Source: Prochlorococcus sp. AG-347-J14
Lineage (GTDB): Bacteria; Cyanobacteriota; Cyanobacteriia; PCC-6307; Cyanobiaceae
Direction of reading: 5' to 3'
NCBI GenBank assembly: GCA_003281505.1
Contig: QCBU01000005.1
Location: 42,849 to 106,848 of the forward strand
Length of the DNA: 64,000 bases
Made by a program: the position numbers and the translations under genes. Position 1 is the stretch's first letter. The number at the start of each line of letters is the position of its first letter. The notes beneath the pieces were generated by a model. That model worked only from the letters and a program-made list of their open reading frames with translations. It was not told the DNA's origin and ran no database searches. Of this stretch, positions 10,255-19,714 are shown piece by piece.

Positions 10255-11040
10255 CTAAATGTCTTTGGGTTGCATAGGACCATCAAGTTTTCCATTCCTA
10301 AATTGAAATACATAGGGATCCTTACTCTTTTTAAATTCATCAATCGAGCCTGCCCATCGGAATTTACCTCCATAAAGCATTAAAACTTTATCTGAAGTTC
10401 TCTCTATAGTACTAAGAACATGGCTAACCACAATAGATGATCCGCTAGCTTTTTGATTTGTCTTATTAATTAAATCTTCAATTCTTGAAGAGGCAATGGG
10501 ATCAAGGCCGGCAGTTGGTTCATCAAAAAGTAATAAAGGTTTAGATTTTGCATTAAGAGTTTGATCAGTAATTAATGCTCTCGCAAAACTTACTCTTTTT
10601 TGCATACCTCCACTTAATTCATTTGGAAGTTTATTTTCAACATTAAATAATCCTACTTCTGCTAAGCATTCACGTACTATTTCATGAATTGACTTTTTCG
10701 ATAGGTTTTTATTTCTCTTGAGGAGAAAACCTACATTTTCTTCAATTGTTAGAGAACCTAATAAAGCCGGGTTCTGAAAAACTAGTCTTACATCAGGAGG
10801 ATTATTTTGATCTAATCTCAAATATTTTTGCTTCTCTCCAAATATTCTTAATTCTCCTTTGGTAGGTAAAATTAATCCTGCTAATATTTTTAAAATGGTT
10901 GATTTACCAGAACCTGAAGGGCCAACAATAGCTAATTTCTCTCCATCATTAAGTTCAAAATTTATTTGATTAAGTACATTAACTTCCCCCCAGCCTATTG
11001 AAAGGTTTTTTGTTTCGACAGCATGATTTGATTTTTTCAA
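10255..11040 (-). CDS. ABC transporter ATP-binding protein, MlaF-like
   Basis: A 261-residue ABC ATPase. Walker A is GPSGSGKST near residue 40, the signature is LSGGMQKRVSFARAL, and Walker B is LLLFDEPTAGLDP. Signature GGMQKRV with the C-terminal sequence VLMLYGGKFRWAG is characteristic of the MlaF/Ttg2A group, which energises MCE-type phospholipid transport. The downstream MCE gene on the same strand supports that role. The gene is monocistronic-leading: it has a clear 131-base divergent region upstream toward the YvcK-like gene. The membrane permease partner must be encoded elsewhere. Confidence 0.9.
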   Translation of the reverse strand: MKKSNHAVETKNLSIGWGEVNVLNQINFELNDGEKLAIVGPSGSGKSTILKILAGLILPTKGELRIFGEKQKYLRLDQNNPPDVRLVFQNPALLGSLTIEENVGFLLKRNKNLSKKSIHEIVRECLAEVGLFNVENKLPNELSGGMQKRVSFARALITDQTLNAKSKPLLLFDEPTAGLDPIASSRIEDLINKTNQKASGSSIVVSHVLSTIERTSDKVLMLYGGKFRWAGSIDEFKKSKDPYVFQFRNGKLDGPMQPKDI

Positions 11041-11171
11041 AACTTATATAAAAAACATCTATATATTTCATTTTGCCTATTTTTAGAAATAAAAAAAGGA
11101 TGTATGAATTTGATTTATAATGATTTTATATAGTATTTAAATTTGAGAAAAATAATTTAAGAGGTTTTTTA

Positions 11172-12557
11172 ATGAATAAGAGTAAAAAAAGGGTTAGAAG
11201 ATACTATAAGAGCTTTAAAAAATCTAATTTTGTCTTGTTAAAAAAAATCTTAAGAATTTTGAGTTGGCTTTTGCCAGGATTGGTAATAAAAAGATGGATG
11301 CTTACATCTGCTATAGGATTTTTGACTACATTATTAGGCCTGGTAATTTGGACAAATTTAAGACCGCTCTATTGGCTAATTGAAATCTTTTTTTCTGTTA
11401 TGACAGGTTTAACAAGTATTTTGCCTGTTACATTAATGGGACCATTGATTTTTGTTCTTGGACTATTATTAATTGGGATTGGACAAAATAGAAGTATTAA
11501 TTCTATTCAAAAAGCGCTTGTTCCAGAAAAAAATACATTTTTAGTTGATGCATTAAGAGTTAAAAGTAAATTAAACAGAGGTCCAAATATTGTTGCAATT
11601 GGCGGAGGGACAGGTTTATCTACTTTACTAAAAGGCTTAAAAAATTACAGTAGTAATATTACAGCAATTGTAACTGTATCCGATGATGGTGGAAGTAGTG
11701 GAATTCTAAGAAAACAATTAGGTGTGCAACCTCCAGGAGATATTAGAAATTGTTTAGCAGCCCTATCAAACGAAGAACCTACTTTAACTAGATTATTTCA
11801 GTACAGATTTTCAGGGGGAAGTGGTCTGGAAGGTCATAGTTTTGGAAATCTATTCTTGTCAGCTTTAACAACAATTACAGGCAGTTTAGAAAAAGCAGTT
11901 CAAGCCTCTAGTAAGGTTTTGGCGGTACAAGGTCAAGTTTTACCTGCAACAAATATTGATGTTATGTTATGGGCCGAATTAGAAGATGGTGAAAAAATTT
12001 TTGGTGAAAGCAATATCAGTAAATCTAAAAAATTAATATCGAGGATTGGTTACCTACCAGAAAATCCTTCAGCTCTGCCAAGTGCTCTAGAATCTATAAA
12101 AGAAGCTGATTTAATTGTCCTTGGCCCTGGCAGTCTATACACGTCTTTATTGCCTAATCTTTTAGTACCAGAGATAGTTGATTCCTTATTGCAAAGTAAT
12201 GCTCCCAAAATTTATATAAGTAATTTGATGACTCAGCCTGGAGAAACAGATGGACTTGATGTTTATCAACATATTAAAGAAATAGAAAAACAATTATCAA
12301 ATTTTGGAGTTAATACTCGAATTTTTAACTCAATTTTATCTCAGATTCAATTTGAAAAGTCTCCATTAGTAGATTATTACGAAAGTAGAGGGGCAGAGCC
12401 TGTCCAATGTAATAAAGAAAAACTATTATCCGAGGGTTATTACGTTTTGCAAGCACCATTATATTCAAAAAAAATCACTCCAACTCTTAGACATGATCCA
12501 AGGAGACTAGCAAGAGCAGTTATGTTTATTTACCGCAAATTAAAAAAATTAAACTAA
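11172..12557 (+). CDS. YvcK/CofD-like family protein with N-terminal membrane anchor
   Basis: A 461-residue member of the gluconeogenesis-factor (YvcK, formerly UPF0052) family. In Bacillus YvcK affects growth on gluconeogenic carbon and cell-wall synthesis and binds UDP-sugars; a function in cyanobacteria is not established. The nucleotide-binding start [15 protein letters not shown] is at residue 142, followed by [11 protein letters not shown] and [15 protein letters not shown]. Unlike the Bacillus protein it carries about 140 extra N-terminal residues: a very basic segment (K/R-rich, residues 1-30) and two predicted membrane spans near 43-61 and 88-105. Its 3' end overlaps the ndhJ stop by 4 bases, tail-to-tail. 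Confidence 0.88.
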   Translation: MNKSKKRVRRYYKSFKKSNFVLLKKILRILSWLLPGLVIKRWMLTSAIGFLTTLLGLVIWTNLRPLYWLIEIFFSVMTGLTSILPVTLMGPLIFVLGLLLIGIGQNRSINSIQKALVPEKNTFLVDALRVKSKLNRGPNIVAIGGGTGLSTLLKGLKNYSSNITAIVTVSDDGGSSGILRKQLGVQPPGDIRNCLAALSNEEPTLTRLFQYRFSGGSGLEGHSFGNLFLSALTTITGSLEKAVQASSKVLAVQGQVLPATNIDVMLWAELEDGEKIFGESNISKSKKLISRIGYLPENPSALPSALESIKEADLIVLGPGSLYTSLLPNLLVPEIVDSLLQSNAPKIYISNLMTQPGETDGLDVYQHIKEIEKQLSNFGVNTRIFNSILSQIQFEKSPLVDYYESRGAEPVQCNKEKLLSEGYYVLQAPLYSKKITPTLRHDPRRLARAVMFIYRKLKKLN

Positions 12558-13084
12558 TAAGCATCTTGGAGTTCATAGAAATCTGGCTGAATATAATCTT
12601 TTCGTAACGGCCATCCTCTCCAATCTTCGGGCATTAATAGTCTTTTGGGATTGGGATGATCAATAAAATTTATTCCATACATATCAAAAGTTTCTCTTTC
12701 TTGCCAATCACTTCCTTTGAAAATTTTATACAAACTAGGGATTGACAAATCAGAATCTCTTTTTAAGAAAACTTTTAATCTGACTTCTTTAATTTTCTCG
12801 ATTTTTTGTAAATCATCAACAGTTATGAAATGGTAGAAACTAACAAGATTTTTGCCTGGTCCCTCATCATATCCTCCTTGGCATTGGAGATAATTAAAAC
12901 CGTAATTTCTTAAGGCAGATACTGCTTCATATAATTTGTTGGGTTCCACAGAAATGTTTTCAATCCCAATGTGATCATCAGATAAAGATTTATTTGGAAT
13001 TCCATCTTTAGACAAAGTTTGGCTTATAAAGCCTTCTTTTTCTATCGCAGCATCTGAGGATTTGGCTAGTCCGTCTTTTTCCAT
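12554..13084 (-). CDS. ndhJ: NAD(P)H-quinone oxidoreductase subunit J
   Basis: Peripheral-arm subunit of the cyanobacterial NDH-1 complex (homologue of NuoC, 30 kDa), which passes electrons from ferredoxin to plastoquinone in cyclic and respiratory flow. The family signature [12 protein letters not shown] and the C-terminal [16 protein letters not shown] are clear. The 176 residues include about 45 N-terminal residues with low conservation. It is the last gene of ndhC-ndhK-ndhJ; its ATG shares one base with the ndhK TGA, so the two are translationally coupled. Confidence 0.96.
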   Translation of the reverse strand: MEKDGLAKSSDAAIEKEGFISQTLSKDGIPNKSLSDDHIGIENISVEPNKLYEAVSALRNYGFNYLQCQGGYDEGPGKNLVSFYHFITVDDLQKIEKIKEVRLKVFLKRDSDLSIPSLYKIFKGSDWQERETFDMYGINFIDHPNPKRLLMPEDWRGWPLRKDYIQPDFYELQDAY

Positions 13085-13818
13085 CAGTCTTCGAATGTAT
13101 TAATAATTTCATCTTTTTCTGTATTTTCAGGTAATTCAATTATTTTTTCTTTACTGGAGGAGGGAATGACGTTACCTGAAGTTTTGTTTAGATATTCACC
13201 TGTATTTTCAGAGAATACGAGATTCATTTGATGATCAATTGTTATGTATCTGTGAGTTTGTTCAGTTTTTGTGCGTTCTAGAATTGATTCGTTACCAACT
13301 TTCTTTCTTAATTTGATTACGGCATCAAAGATTGCCTCTGGCCTGGGTGGACATCCTGGAAGGTATAAATCAACAGGTATTAATTTATCGACGCCTCTTA
13401 CAGCAGTAGTAGAATCTGCGCTAAACATCCCTCCAGTGATTGTACATGCACCCATAGCTATCACGTATTTTGGTTCAGGCATCTGCTCATAAAGTCTTAC
13501 AAGGGCGGGAGCCATCTTCATAGTTACTGTCCCTGCGACTATCAGTAAATCTGCTTGCCTTGGCGAGCTTCTTGGCACTAATCCAAATCTATCAAAATCA
13601 AATCTTGATCCAATTAAGGCAGCAAATTCTATAAAACAACAAGCTGTTCCATAAAGGAGTGGCCAAAGACTACTTAACCTGGCCCAATTATGAAGATCAT
13701 CTAAGCTTGTCAATATAATATTTTCGCTTAAATCTGTAGTAACTTGGGGTGCACCAAGAGGATTGCAAGTTCCTTCTCGAATTTCTCTTATTGCTTTTGG
13801 GGATAATTGTGGATTCAA
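13084..13818 (-). CDS. ndhK: NAD(P)H-quinone oxidoreductase subunit K
   Basis: Homologue of NuoB, carrying the N2-type [4Fe-4S] cluster closest to plastoquinone. The four ligands are visible as C60, C61 ([10 protein letters not shown]), C125 (GACTITGG) and C156 (LPGCPPRP). The 244-residue length fits the cyanobacterial protein, with an extra C-terminal tail after about residue 205 that is polar and variable. The gene sits between ndhC (4-base gap) and ndhJ (1-base overlap), the conserved cyanobacterial and plastid order. Confidence 0.97.
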   Translation of the reverse strand: MNPQLSPKAIREIREGTCNPLGAPQVTTDLSENIILTSLDDLHNWARLSSLWPLLYGTACCFIEFAALIGSRFDFDRFGLVPRSSPRQADLLIVAGTVTMKMAPALVRLYEQMPEPKYVIAMGACTITGGMFSADSTTAVRGVDKLIPVDLYLPGCPPRPEAIFDAVIKLRKKVGNESILERTKTEQTHRYITIDHQMNLVFSENTGEYLNKTSGNVIPSSSKEKIIELPENTEKDEIINTFED

Positions 13819-13822
13819 TTTT

Positions 13823-14185
13823 TTAACTCCATTCTAAAGCACCTTTTCTCCATGCGTATGCAAGGGCAACAACAAGTATTGCAATGAAGATTAAAGCTTC
13901 AATAAAAGCTAATAAGCCTAATCTATTAAAGGCAACAGCCCAAGGATAAAGGAATACTGTCTCAACATCAAATATAACGAAAACCAAGGCAAACATGTAA
14001 TAACGAATATTAAATTGAATCCATGCTCCTCCAATAGGCTCCATTCCGGATTCATATGTGAGTTTTCTTTCCCCAGTTCTGCCTTTTGGGGCAACGATGA
14101 GATTAGTAACTAGAGCTAATACTGGTACAGCTGCGGCAATTAGAAGGAAACCTAAAAAGTATTCATAGCCAGTTAATAAAAACAT
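13823..14185 (-). CDS. ndhC: NAD(P)H-quinone oxidoreductase subunit 3
   Basis: Membrane subunit (NuoA homologue) of NDH-1, 120 residues with three predicted membrane spans. The conserved loop [10 protein letters not shown] and the acidic motif [16 protein letters not shown] identify the family. It is the promoter-proximal gene of ndhC-ndhK-ndhJ and is divergent from the rubredoxin gene, with 77 bases between starts. That short region must carry the promoters of both a thylakoid NDH operon and a photosystem assembly operon. Confidence 0.97.
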   Translation of the reverse strand: MFLLTGYEYFLGFLLIAAAVPVLALVTNLIVAPKGRTGERKLTYESGMEPIGGAWIQFNIRYYMFALVFVIFDVETVFLYPWAVAFNRLGLLAFIEALIFIAILVVALAYAWRKGALEWS

Positions 14186-14262
14186 CTTAAAAAATTAATT
14201 TTGAATAAAAGTCGCTTAATTAAGCAAAATCTTTTAAAGTTCTTAAAGAATAATAATAAACC

Positions 14263-14691
14263 GTGAGTGAAAACATTCAACCAGCCTCTGAGGAAAACAA
14301 AATAGTTGAAGACTTTGAGAAAGAAAAACTTTCTGAAAATCCCTCAGGAGTAAATGTTGAACAACCTACCCTTAATCTAGAACAAAATAGATTCGAATGT
14401 AGAAGTTGTGGATATATTTATGATCCGTCTGAAGGAAATAAAAAATTAAACATACCTAAAAATACTCCTTTTTCAGAGTTAGATGGGAATACCTTTGCTT
14501 GCCCTGTTTGTCGAGCTGGTAAAAATTTTTATAAGGATATAGGTCCTAAATCTAAACCTAGTGGTTTTGAAGAAAACTTAGTATATGGGTTTGGTTTTAA
14601 CAGTTTACCTCCTGGACAAAAAAATATATTGATTTTTGGAGGTCTGGCGTTTGCTGCTGCTATGTTCCTTTCTTTGTACTCTTTGCATTAA
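14263..14691 (+). CDS. rubA: Membrane-anchored rubredoxin (RubA-type)
   Basis: Small iron protein fixed to the thylakoid. C46, C49, C80 and C83 form the two CxxC knuckles (FECRSCGYIYDP and FACPVCRAG) that bind one Fe. A single hydrophobic span at about residues 121-140 anchors the C-terminus. The first 42 residues are acidic and probably disordered. In Synechococcus the homologous rubA is required for photosystem assembly. It is placed upstream of ycf48 and psbEFLJ, the conserved cyanobacterial order, which supports that role. The start is GTG at 14263. Confidence 0.93.
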   Translation: MSENIQPASEENKIVEDFEKEKLSENPSGVNVEQPTLNLEQNRFECRSCGYIYDPSEGNKKLNIPKNTPFSELDGNTFACPVCRAGKNFYKDIGPKSKPSGFEENLVYGFGFNSLPPGQKNILIFGGLAFAAAMFLSLYSLH

Positions 14692-14700
14692 TATATACTA

Positions 14701-15717
14701 ATGAAAAAATTTATTACTAGTATTCCCAATCTTCTTTTTTCAGTTCTCCTCTGTTTTGTATTGAGCAGTTGTTCATCTACAGGAGTAAAGATGAGTGATA
14801 GCAGTCCTTGGAAAACAATTCAGTTTGAGGACCAGGCTAATGCATTAGATGTTGATTTTATAGATGATAAAAATGGATTTTTAGTAGGTTCTAATAGACT
14901 TATTATGGAATCTAATGATGGAGGAGAAACTTGGGAAAAAAGAAATTTAGATTTACCAAATGAAGAGAACTTTCGTCTCCTAGATATTGATTTTAAAGGT
15001 GAAGAAGGGTGGTTAATAGGTCAGCCTTCATTAGTTATGCATACAATTGATGCAGGAAAGAATTGGACACGTTTATCTCTAGGTAACAAATTGCCAGGCC
15101 AACCTTTTCTAATAACAACTGTTGATGCTGGTCTTGCAGAATTGGCTACAACCGCAGGTGCTATCTACGAAACATCAGATAGTGGTGAATCATGGAATGC
15201 AAAAGTTGTAGATGCATCTGGTTCTGGAGGTGTAAGAGACTTAAGAAGAACTAATAAAGGAGATTATGTCAGTGTAAGTAGTCTAGGTAATTTCTTTTCT
15301 ACTTTGGAAAAGGATAGTAATGCATGGATAGCTCATCAAAGAGCTAGTAGTAAAAGAGTACAAAGTATTGGCTTTAATCCAGAAGGAAGTTTGTGGATGC
15401 TGTCTAGAGGAGCAGAAATTAGATTTAATGAAGATACTGATGACCTAGAAAATTGGTCAAAGCCTATCATACCAATTCTTAATGGATATAATTATCTAGA
15501 CATGGGATGGGATCCAAATGGCGATATCTGGGCTGGCGGGGGTAATGGAACTTTAATAGTAAGTAAAGATCAAGGTAAAACCTGGAATAAAGATCCTATT
15601 GCTTCTGAATTGCCAACTAACTACATTAAGATAGTTTTTCTTGATAAGCAGGCTTTAGACAATCAAAAAGGATTTGTACTTGGTGAGCGTGGTTATATCC
15701 TAAAATGGAATAGCTAA
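14701..15717 (+). CDS. ycf48: Photosystem II assembly factor Ycf48 (HCF136 homologue)
   Basis: A luminal beta-propeller that stabilises newly made D1 and the early PSII reaction centre. The N-terminus is a lipoprotein signal with lipobox LSSC, the modified cysteine being C24. Repeated BNR/Asp-box motifs are visible, such as [32 protein letters not shown] and [11 protein letters not shown], each marking a propeller blade. The 338 residues are full length. It lies 9 bases after rubA and 130 bases before psbE, forming a PSII biogenesis cluster. Confidence 0.95.
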   Translation: MKKFITSIPNLLFSVLLCFVLSSCSSTGVKMSDSSPWKTIQFEDQANALDVDFIDDKNGFLVGSNRLIMESNDGGETWEKRNLDLPNEENFRLLDIDFKGEEGWLIGQPSLVMHTIDAGKNWTRLSLGNKLPGQPFLITTVDAGLAELATTAGAIYETSDSGESWNAKVVDASGSGGVRDLRRTNKGDYVSVSSLGNFFSTLEKDSNAWIAHQRASSKRVQSIGFNPEGSLWMLSRGAEIRFNEDTDDLENWSKPIIPILNGYNYLDMGWDPNGDIWAGGGNGTLIVSKDQGKTWNKDPIASELPTNYIKIVFLDKQALDNQKGFVLGERGYILKWNS

Positions 15718-15853
15718 CTTTAAATAACTTGGGTTAATAGTAAAAAAAAAATTAATTTTTCAAAGATTTAGCAACTGTCTGTAACCAACCTGTTAATTTC
15801 TTCGCGAACTTATGATTTTACACTGTAAGATCATAGGGTAAACATTTGTGATT

Positions 15854-16102
15854 ATGGCCGCAGGTTCAACGGGTGAACGCCCATTCTTTGAAATAATCAC
15901 CAGTATTAGATACTGGATTATTCATGCAGTAACATTACCAGCTATCTTTATAGCAGGCTTCTTATTTGTATATACAGGCTTAGCCTACGATGCTTTCGGA
16001 ACTCCTCGTCCAGATAGTTATTTCCAATCATCTGAATCTAAGGCACCTGTCGTAACACAAAGATATGAAGCTAAATCTCAACTAGATTTAAGAACAAAAT
16101 AA
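15854..16102 (+). CDS. psbE: Cytochrome b559 alpha subunit
   Basis: One of the two haem-binding chains of PSII cytochrome b559. The axial histidine is in [14 protein letters not shown], at the lumen-proximal/cytoplasmic start of the only membrane span. I use the ATG at 15854 ([10 protein letters not shown]), which gives 82 residues; a GTG two codons upstream exists but extends beyond the conserved N-terminus. Upstream, TAAGAT at about 15825-15830 could be a -10 element. It is first of psbE-psbF-psbL-psbJ, with 2 bases to psbF. Confidence 0.97.
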
Positions 16103-16104
16103 CA

Positions 16105-16251
16105 ATGACTAATTCTCAAGCTCCAATGCAGGCTGCGGAAGTCCGCGTTTATCCTATATTTACTGTCCGTTGGCTAGCAGTTCACGCACTAGCTATTCCA
16201 TCAGTATTCTTTTTAGGTTCTATTGCTGCTATGCAATTCGTAGCCCGATAA
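16105..16251 (+). CDS. psbF: Cytochrome b559 beta subunit
   Basis: A 48-residue single-span protein that supplies the second haem histidine of cytochrome b559, in [17 protein letters not shown]. The C-terminus MQFVAR matches the family. It is the second gene of the psbEFLJ operon, 2 bases after psbE and 11 bases before psbL. The coding frame is independent of a longer overlapping open frame that runs into psbL, which is not real. Confidence 0.97.
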
Positions 16252-16262
16252 ATTTAACTATC

Positions 16263-16382
16263 ATGCAAGTAAACGAAAATCCTAACAAAGTTCCAGTTGA
16301 ACTTAATCGTACAAGCCTTTATTTAGGCTTATTATCAGTTTTTGTATTGGGAATTTTATTTTCCAGTTACTTTTTCAATTAA
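16263..16382 (+). CDS. psbL: Photosystem II protein L
   Basis: A 39-residue single-span PSII subunit at the monomer interface, needed for normal electron transfer at the plastoquinone sites. [18 protein letters not shown] is the family signature and the chain ends in SSYFFN, as in other PsbL proteins. It starts 11 bases after psbF and is followed by psbJ after 9 bases. Confidence 0.97.
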
Positions 16383-16391
16383 ATTAAAATC

Positions 16392-16589
16392 ATGAGTAAA
16401 TTAAAAGGACCTGATGGAAGAATTCCTGATAGACTTCCCGACGGTAGACCAGCAGTTGCATGGGAAAGAAGATGGACTGAAGGAACTCTTCCTCTATGGC
16501 TTGTTGCTACAGCAGGTGGAATTGCAGTTATCTTCGTTTTAGGAATATTCTTCTATGGCTCATACCAAGGCGTCGGAGCTGGAGGCTAA
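16392..16589 (+). CDS. psbJ: Photosystem II protein J
   Basis: A 65-residue single-span subunit that tunes plastoquinone exchange in PSII. The N-terminal [19 protein letters not shown] is the marine picocyanobacterial extension, followed by the span [19 protein letters not shown] and the end [13 protein letters not shown] typical of PsbJ. It is the last gene of psbEFLJ. The convergent mtnP gene ends 42 bases downstream; I see no strong hairpin terminator in the gap. Confidence 0.97.
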   Translation: MSKLKGPDGRIPDRLPDGRPAVAWERRWTEGTLPLWLVATAGGIAVIFVLGIFFYGSYQGVGAGG

Positions 16590-16631
16590 CAAATCCTACC
16601 TTGACCTGACAATCACTTATATTAAATAAGG

Positions 16632-17525
16632 TTAATAAGATTCAGTAAATATCCTTAGCTTTTCTTTTGTAGAGCTGGGGATATTTTCTTTTTTGGTTAT
16701 CAATCCATCTTTTAATGAAAAATGTGACTTACTTTTTGGTCTCTCTTTTTCAATTAATTTAGCTACTTCAAATATTATTTTGTTAGCCACTTCAGTATTA
16801 GATCTAAGATTATCCAAAACCATCTCTACAGAAACTTCTTGATGAGTTTGATGCCAGCAATCATAATCAGTAACCATAGATAATGAGGAGTAAGCTATTT
16901 CAGCTTCTTTAGCTAATCTTGCTTCTGTATGGTTCGTCATTCCAATAATTGAACATCCCCAACTTCTATATAAATTAGATTCTGCTCTAGTTGAGAAAGC
17001 AGGACCCTCCATTGCTAGGTAGGTACCCCCTCTATGCAATTGTCTACCGCCAGGAATATTTTTTTCTCCAATTTCACTTAATATACGTGATAAATTTGTG
17101 CAGAAGGGATCTCCCATAGTTACGTGAGCTACAGCTCCCTCGTTAAAGAAGGTTGCAGGTCTATTTTTTGTCCGGTCTATAAATTGATCTGGAACCACTA
17201 TGTCAAGTGGTCTTATCTGTTCTTGTAATGAACCAACTGCTGATGGAGCTATAATCCATCTTACTCCTATTGATCTAAGAGCCCAAATATTAGCTTTGTA
17301 AGGGATTTCAGAAGGATTTAATCTATGAGTTTTGCCATGTCTAGGAATGAACGCTATCTCTAGATTTCCAAGATTATATACTTTTATTGAATCAGAGGGT
17401 TTACCATAGGGAGTATTGATTTCTAGTTCTCTTAAATACTCTATTTGATCCATTGAATAAAATCCACTCCCACCAATCACTCCTAATCTTGATTTTTCAA
17501 TTGGTAATAAATGTTCTTTATTCAT
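16632..17525 (-). CDS. mtnP: S-methyl-5'-thioadenosine phosphorylase
   Basis: Phosphorolysis of methylthioadenosine, a by-product of polyamine and SAM metabolism, to adenine and methylthioribose-1-phosphate. Family motifs: LGVIGGSGFYSM at residues 14-25 (phosphate site), FIPRHGKTHRLNPSEIPY, and MEGPAFSTRAES around residue 182. SIIGMTNHTEARLAKE favours MTA over other purine nucleosides. The 297 residues are full length with a short basic tail. It is divergent from the oxidoreductase-SelD fusion gene with only 10 bases between start codons, so regulatory regions overlap. Confidence 0.93.
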   Translation of the reverse strand: MNKEHLLPIEKSRLGVIGGSGFYSMDQIEYLRELEINTPYGKPSDSIKVYNLGNLEIAFIPRHGKTHRLNPSEIPYKANIWALRSIGVRWIIAPSAVGSLQEQIRPLDIVVPDQFIDRTKNRPATFFNEGAVAHVTMGDPFCTNLSRILSEIGEKNIPGGRQLHRGGTYLAMEGPAFSTRAESNLYRSWGCSIIGMTNHTEARLAKEAEIAYSSLSMVTDYDCWHQTHQEVSVEMVLDNLRSNTEVANKIIFEVAKLIEKERPKSKSHFSLKDGLITKKENIPSSTKEKLRIFTESY

Positions 17526-17535
17526 AGTGATGTAA

Positions 17536-19707
17536 ATGACTTTTAATCATCTGGTACTAATTGGAGGAGGACACACAAATGTTCTTTTATTGAACAAATG
17601 GTTAATGTGTCCGAAATTTATGCCAGAAATTCCTGTTTCAATTATATCTAGAGATTCTCATTTGGTTTATTCGGCGATGTTCCCATCAGTGCTTTCAAAA
17701 TCAATCACTTTAGAAGAAAGTTTAATTGATATAAAATCTTTAGCAAAAAATGCAAAAGTATCTTTTATAGAAGCAGAAGTAAAGGATATTGATTTCAATT
17801 TAAAGAAAATTGTTTTAAGTAATAGACCTTCTGTTAATTATTCGAAGTTAGTGCTTAATTATGGAAGTCAAACAATAATTCCAAAAGAATTTGAGTCACT
17901 AGTTAAAAATCGAAATGCTTTTTCAATTAAACCTTTTTTAAGGGCTTATGACTCAATAAAAAAAGAGGACATTTTTGATTCAGTTAATGAACTTCCATTT
18001 GTAATTATTGGGAGTGGTCTTGCTGCAATTGAAGTATCATATGCTTTGAGAAAAAGATGGAGATATAGATCTTTAAAACTATTATGTGATTCAAGAAAAA
18101 TTGATAATAGAATTCTAAAAAGTTTAAGTAATTCCAATATTGATTTGGTTGGTAACCTTAATTTCGATTATGGAAAGATTCTTTTATGTACTGGAAATAC
18201 ATCTCCTTCATGGGCACAAAAAAAATTATTAGATTCGGATTCTAATGGCAGAATAATTACAACTCAAAATCTACAGATAAAAAGTTTCTCTGGAATCTTT
18301 GCTGTCGGTGATTGCGCGGTTGTAGGTTCAGCAAAAAGACCAGCATCGGGAGTTTTTGCAGTAAAAGTTGTAAATACATTAGTACAAAATCTAAAAAAAG
18401 ATATAGAAGGGAGATCATTAGAAAAGTGGTTTCCTCAAAAGATCGGATTGCAAATAGTAAATATATTTCCAAGCCATCATCCAAAGGCTTTTGCTATTTA
18501 TCGCAATTTTGTTTTTGGCCCTTCTTTTCTTTTTTGGATTTTAAAGCGTCAAATTGATCTCAACTTTATTAAAAAGTTAAGATCAAAAATGTTAATTATG
18601 AAAAGTAGTAAAAAAAATATTTCATTGAATGATTGCAGAGGATGTGCAGCTAAGATTCCTCAGTTTGTTTTGAATAAATCATTAATAAATTCTAATTTAA
18701 ATTCTTTTGCCTCATCACCGGAAGATTCAGTTGAGATTTATCAAAATGGTCAAGATATTATCTTGCAAAGTGTAGATGGATTTCCTGCTTTGGTAAGTGA
18801 TCCTTGGCTTAATGCAAAAATTACTACTTTGCATGCTTGCTCAGATTTGTGGGCATGCGGAGCAAAACTTTCATCCGCGCAGGCTTTAATTTCATTACCA
18901 AAGGTTGAAAGGGAATTTCAGAGTTACCTCTTTTCTCAATCACTTCAAGGTATTAAATCAACAGTTGAGGATCATGGAGGTGAATTACTTGGAGGCCATA
19001 CTTTCGAGGCAAGAAGTTTAGTAAATAAACCTTATTCATTAGGAATAGATATTTCTTTAACAGTTCAAGGTATTTTAGAAAATGGAGCAAAACCATGGCT
19101 TAAATCTGGAATGAAGATTGGAGATATTCTCATGATGTCTAGACCTCTAGGCGTTGGGATTTACTTTGCCGGTCAAATGCAAAATAATAATATGGTAGGT
19201 AGTTCTTCTGAAGTAATTAATAATTTAGTTAAGAGTCAGCAATATTTGATTGATGAAATTTATCTTTTTCAAAATCAATTTAAAGAAGCATTAGTCAATG
19301 CTGCGACTGATATTACTGGATACGGATTTATTGGACATCTTAAAGAAATGGTTGAATCAACTAATTTATATAGGCAAAACAATAATCTTGAGCCATTAAA
19401 AGTTTTATTAGATTTATTTGCATTTAAAGCTTATCCTGGAGTATTTGATTTAATAAGAAAAGATGTTAAAAGTACTTTCTTTGAATCTAATAAAGAAATT
19501 TTTGACAAAATTTATAAAGAAAATAAGCAAAAAAGAATAATTAATTTTTTAAACGAAAATTCAATAGATCAAAAGACTTTTAACGAGAGAATTTCATTAC
19601 TTTTAGATCCTCAAACATGTGGCCCCTTGTTGATTAGTTGCAATCGTAAATATGAAAATGTTCTAAAGGATAAATGGTGCAAGGTTGGAGAGGTTGTAAA
19701 AATGTAA
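17536..19707 (+). CDS. selD: Fusion of pyridine-nucleotide oxidoreductase and selenide, water dikinase
   Basis: A 723-residue two-domain protein. Residues 1 to about 345 form a flavoprotein of the NADH dehydrogenase-2-like family: GGGHTNVL at residue 10, a second nucleotide site IIGSGLAAIEV near 157, and FAVGDCAVV near 255. Residues from about 361 form SelD, which makes selenophosphate from selenide and ATP. The catalytic pair is C370 and K373 in DCRGCAAK, with an ordinary Cys codon instead of selenocysteine. DTTGYGF-like DITGYGFIGHL and LLDPQTCGPLL are further SelD signatures. Such fusions are known in cyanobacteria and some eukaryotes. Selenophosphate probably serves tRNA 2-selenouridine, but no selU gene is in the window. 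Confidence 0.92.
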   Translation: MTFNHLVLIGGGHTNVLLLNKWLMCPKFMPEIPVSIISRDSHLVYSAMFPSVLSKSITLEESLIDIKSLAKNAKVSFIEAEVKDIDFNLKKIVLSNRPSVNYSKLVLNYGSQTIIPKEFESLVKNRNAFSIKPFLRAYDSIKKEDIFDSVNELPFVIIGSGLAAIEVSYALRKRWRYRSLKLLCDSRKIDNRILKSLSNSNIDLVGNLNFDYGKILLCTGNTSPSWAQKKLLDSDSNGRIITTQNLQIKSFSGIFAVGDCAVVGSAKRPASGVFAVKVVNTLVQNLKKDIEGRSLEKWFPQKIGLQIVNIFPSHHPKAFAIYRNFVFGPSFLFWILKRQIDLNFIKKLRSKMLIMKSSKKNISLNDCRGCAAKIPQFVLNKSLINSNLNSFASSPEDSVEIYQNGQDIILQSVDGFPALVSDPWLNAKITTLHACSDLWACGAKLSSAQALISLPKVEREFQSYLFSQSLQGIKSTVEDHGGELLGGHTFEARSLVNKPYSLGIDISLTVQGILENGAKPWLKSGMKIGDILMMSRPLGVGIYFAGQMQNNNMVGSSSEVINNLVKSQQYLIDEIYLFQNQFKEALVNAATDITGYGFIGHLKEMVESTNLYRQNNNLEPLKVLLDLFAFKAYPGVFDLIRKDVKSTFFESNKEIFDKIYKENKQKRIINFLNENSIDQKTFNERISLLLDPQTCGPLLISCNRKYENVLKDKWCKVGEVVKM

Positions 19708-19714
19708 TTAATTT

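Noticed and set aside
16170..16382. A 70-codon frame spanning the end of psbF and all of psbL
   Set aside because: It is the psbL frame extended upstream through out-of-frame psbF; psbF and psbL have their own starts.
18600..18680. Possible selenocysteine in SelD
   Set aside because: The catalytic position is encoded as Cys (C370 in DCRGCAAK); no in-frame TGA.
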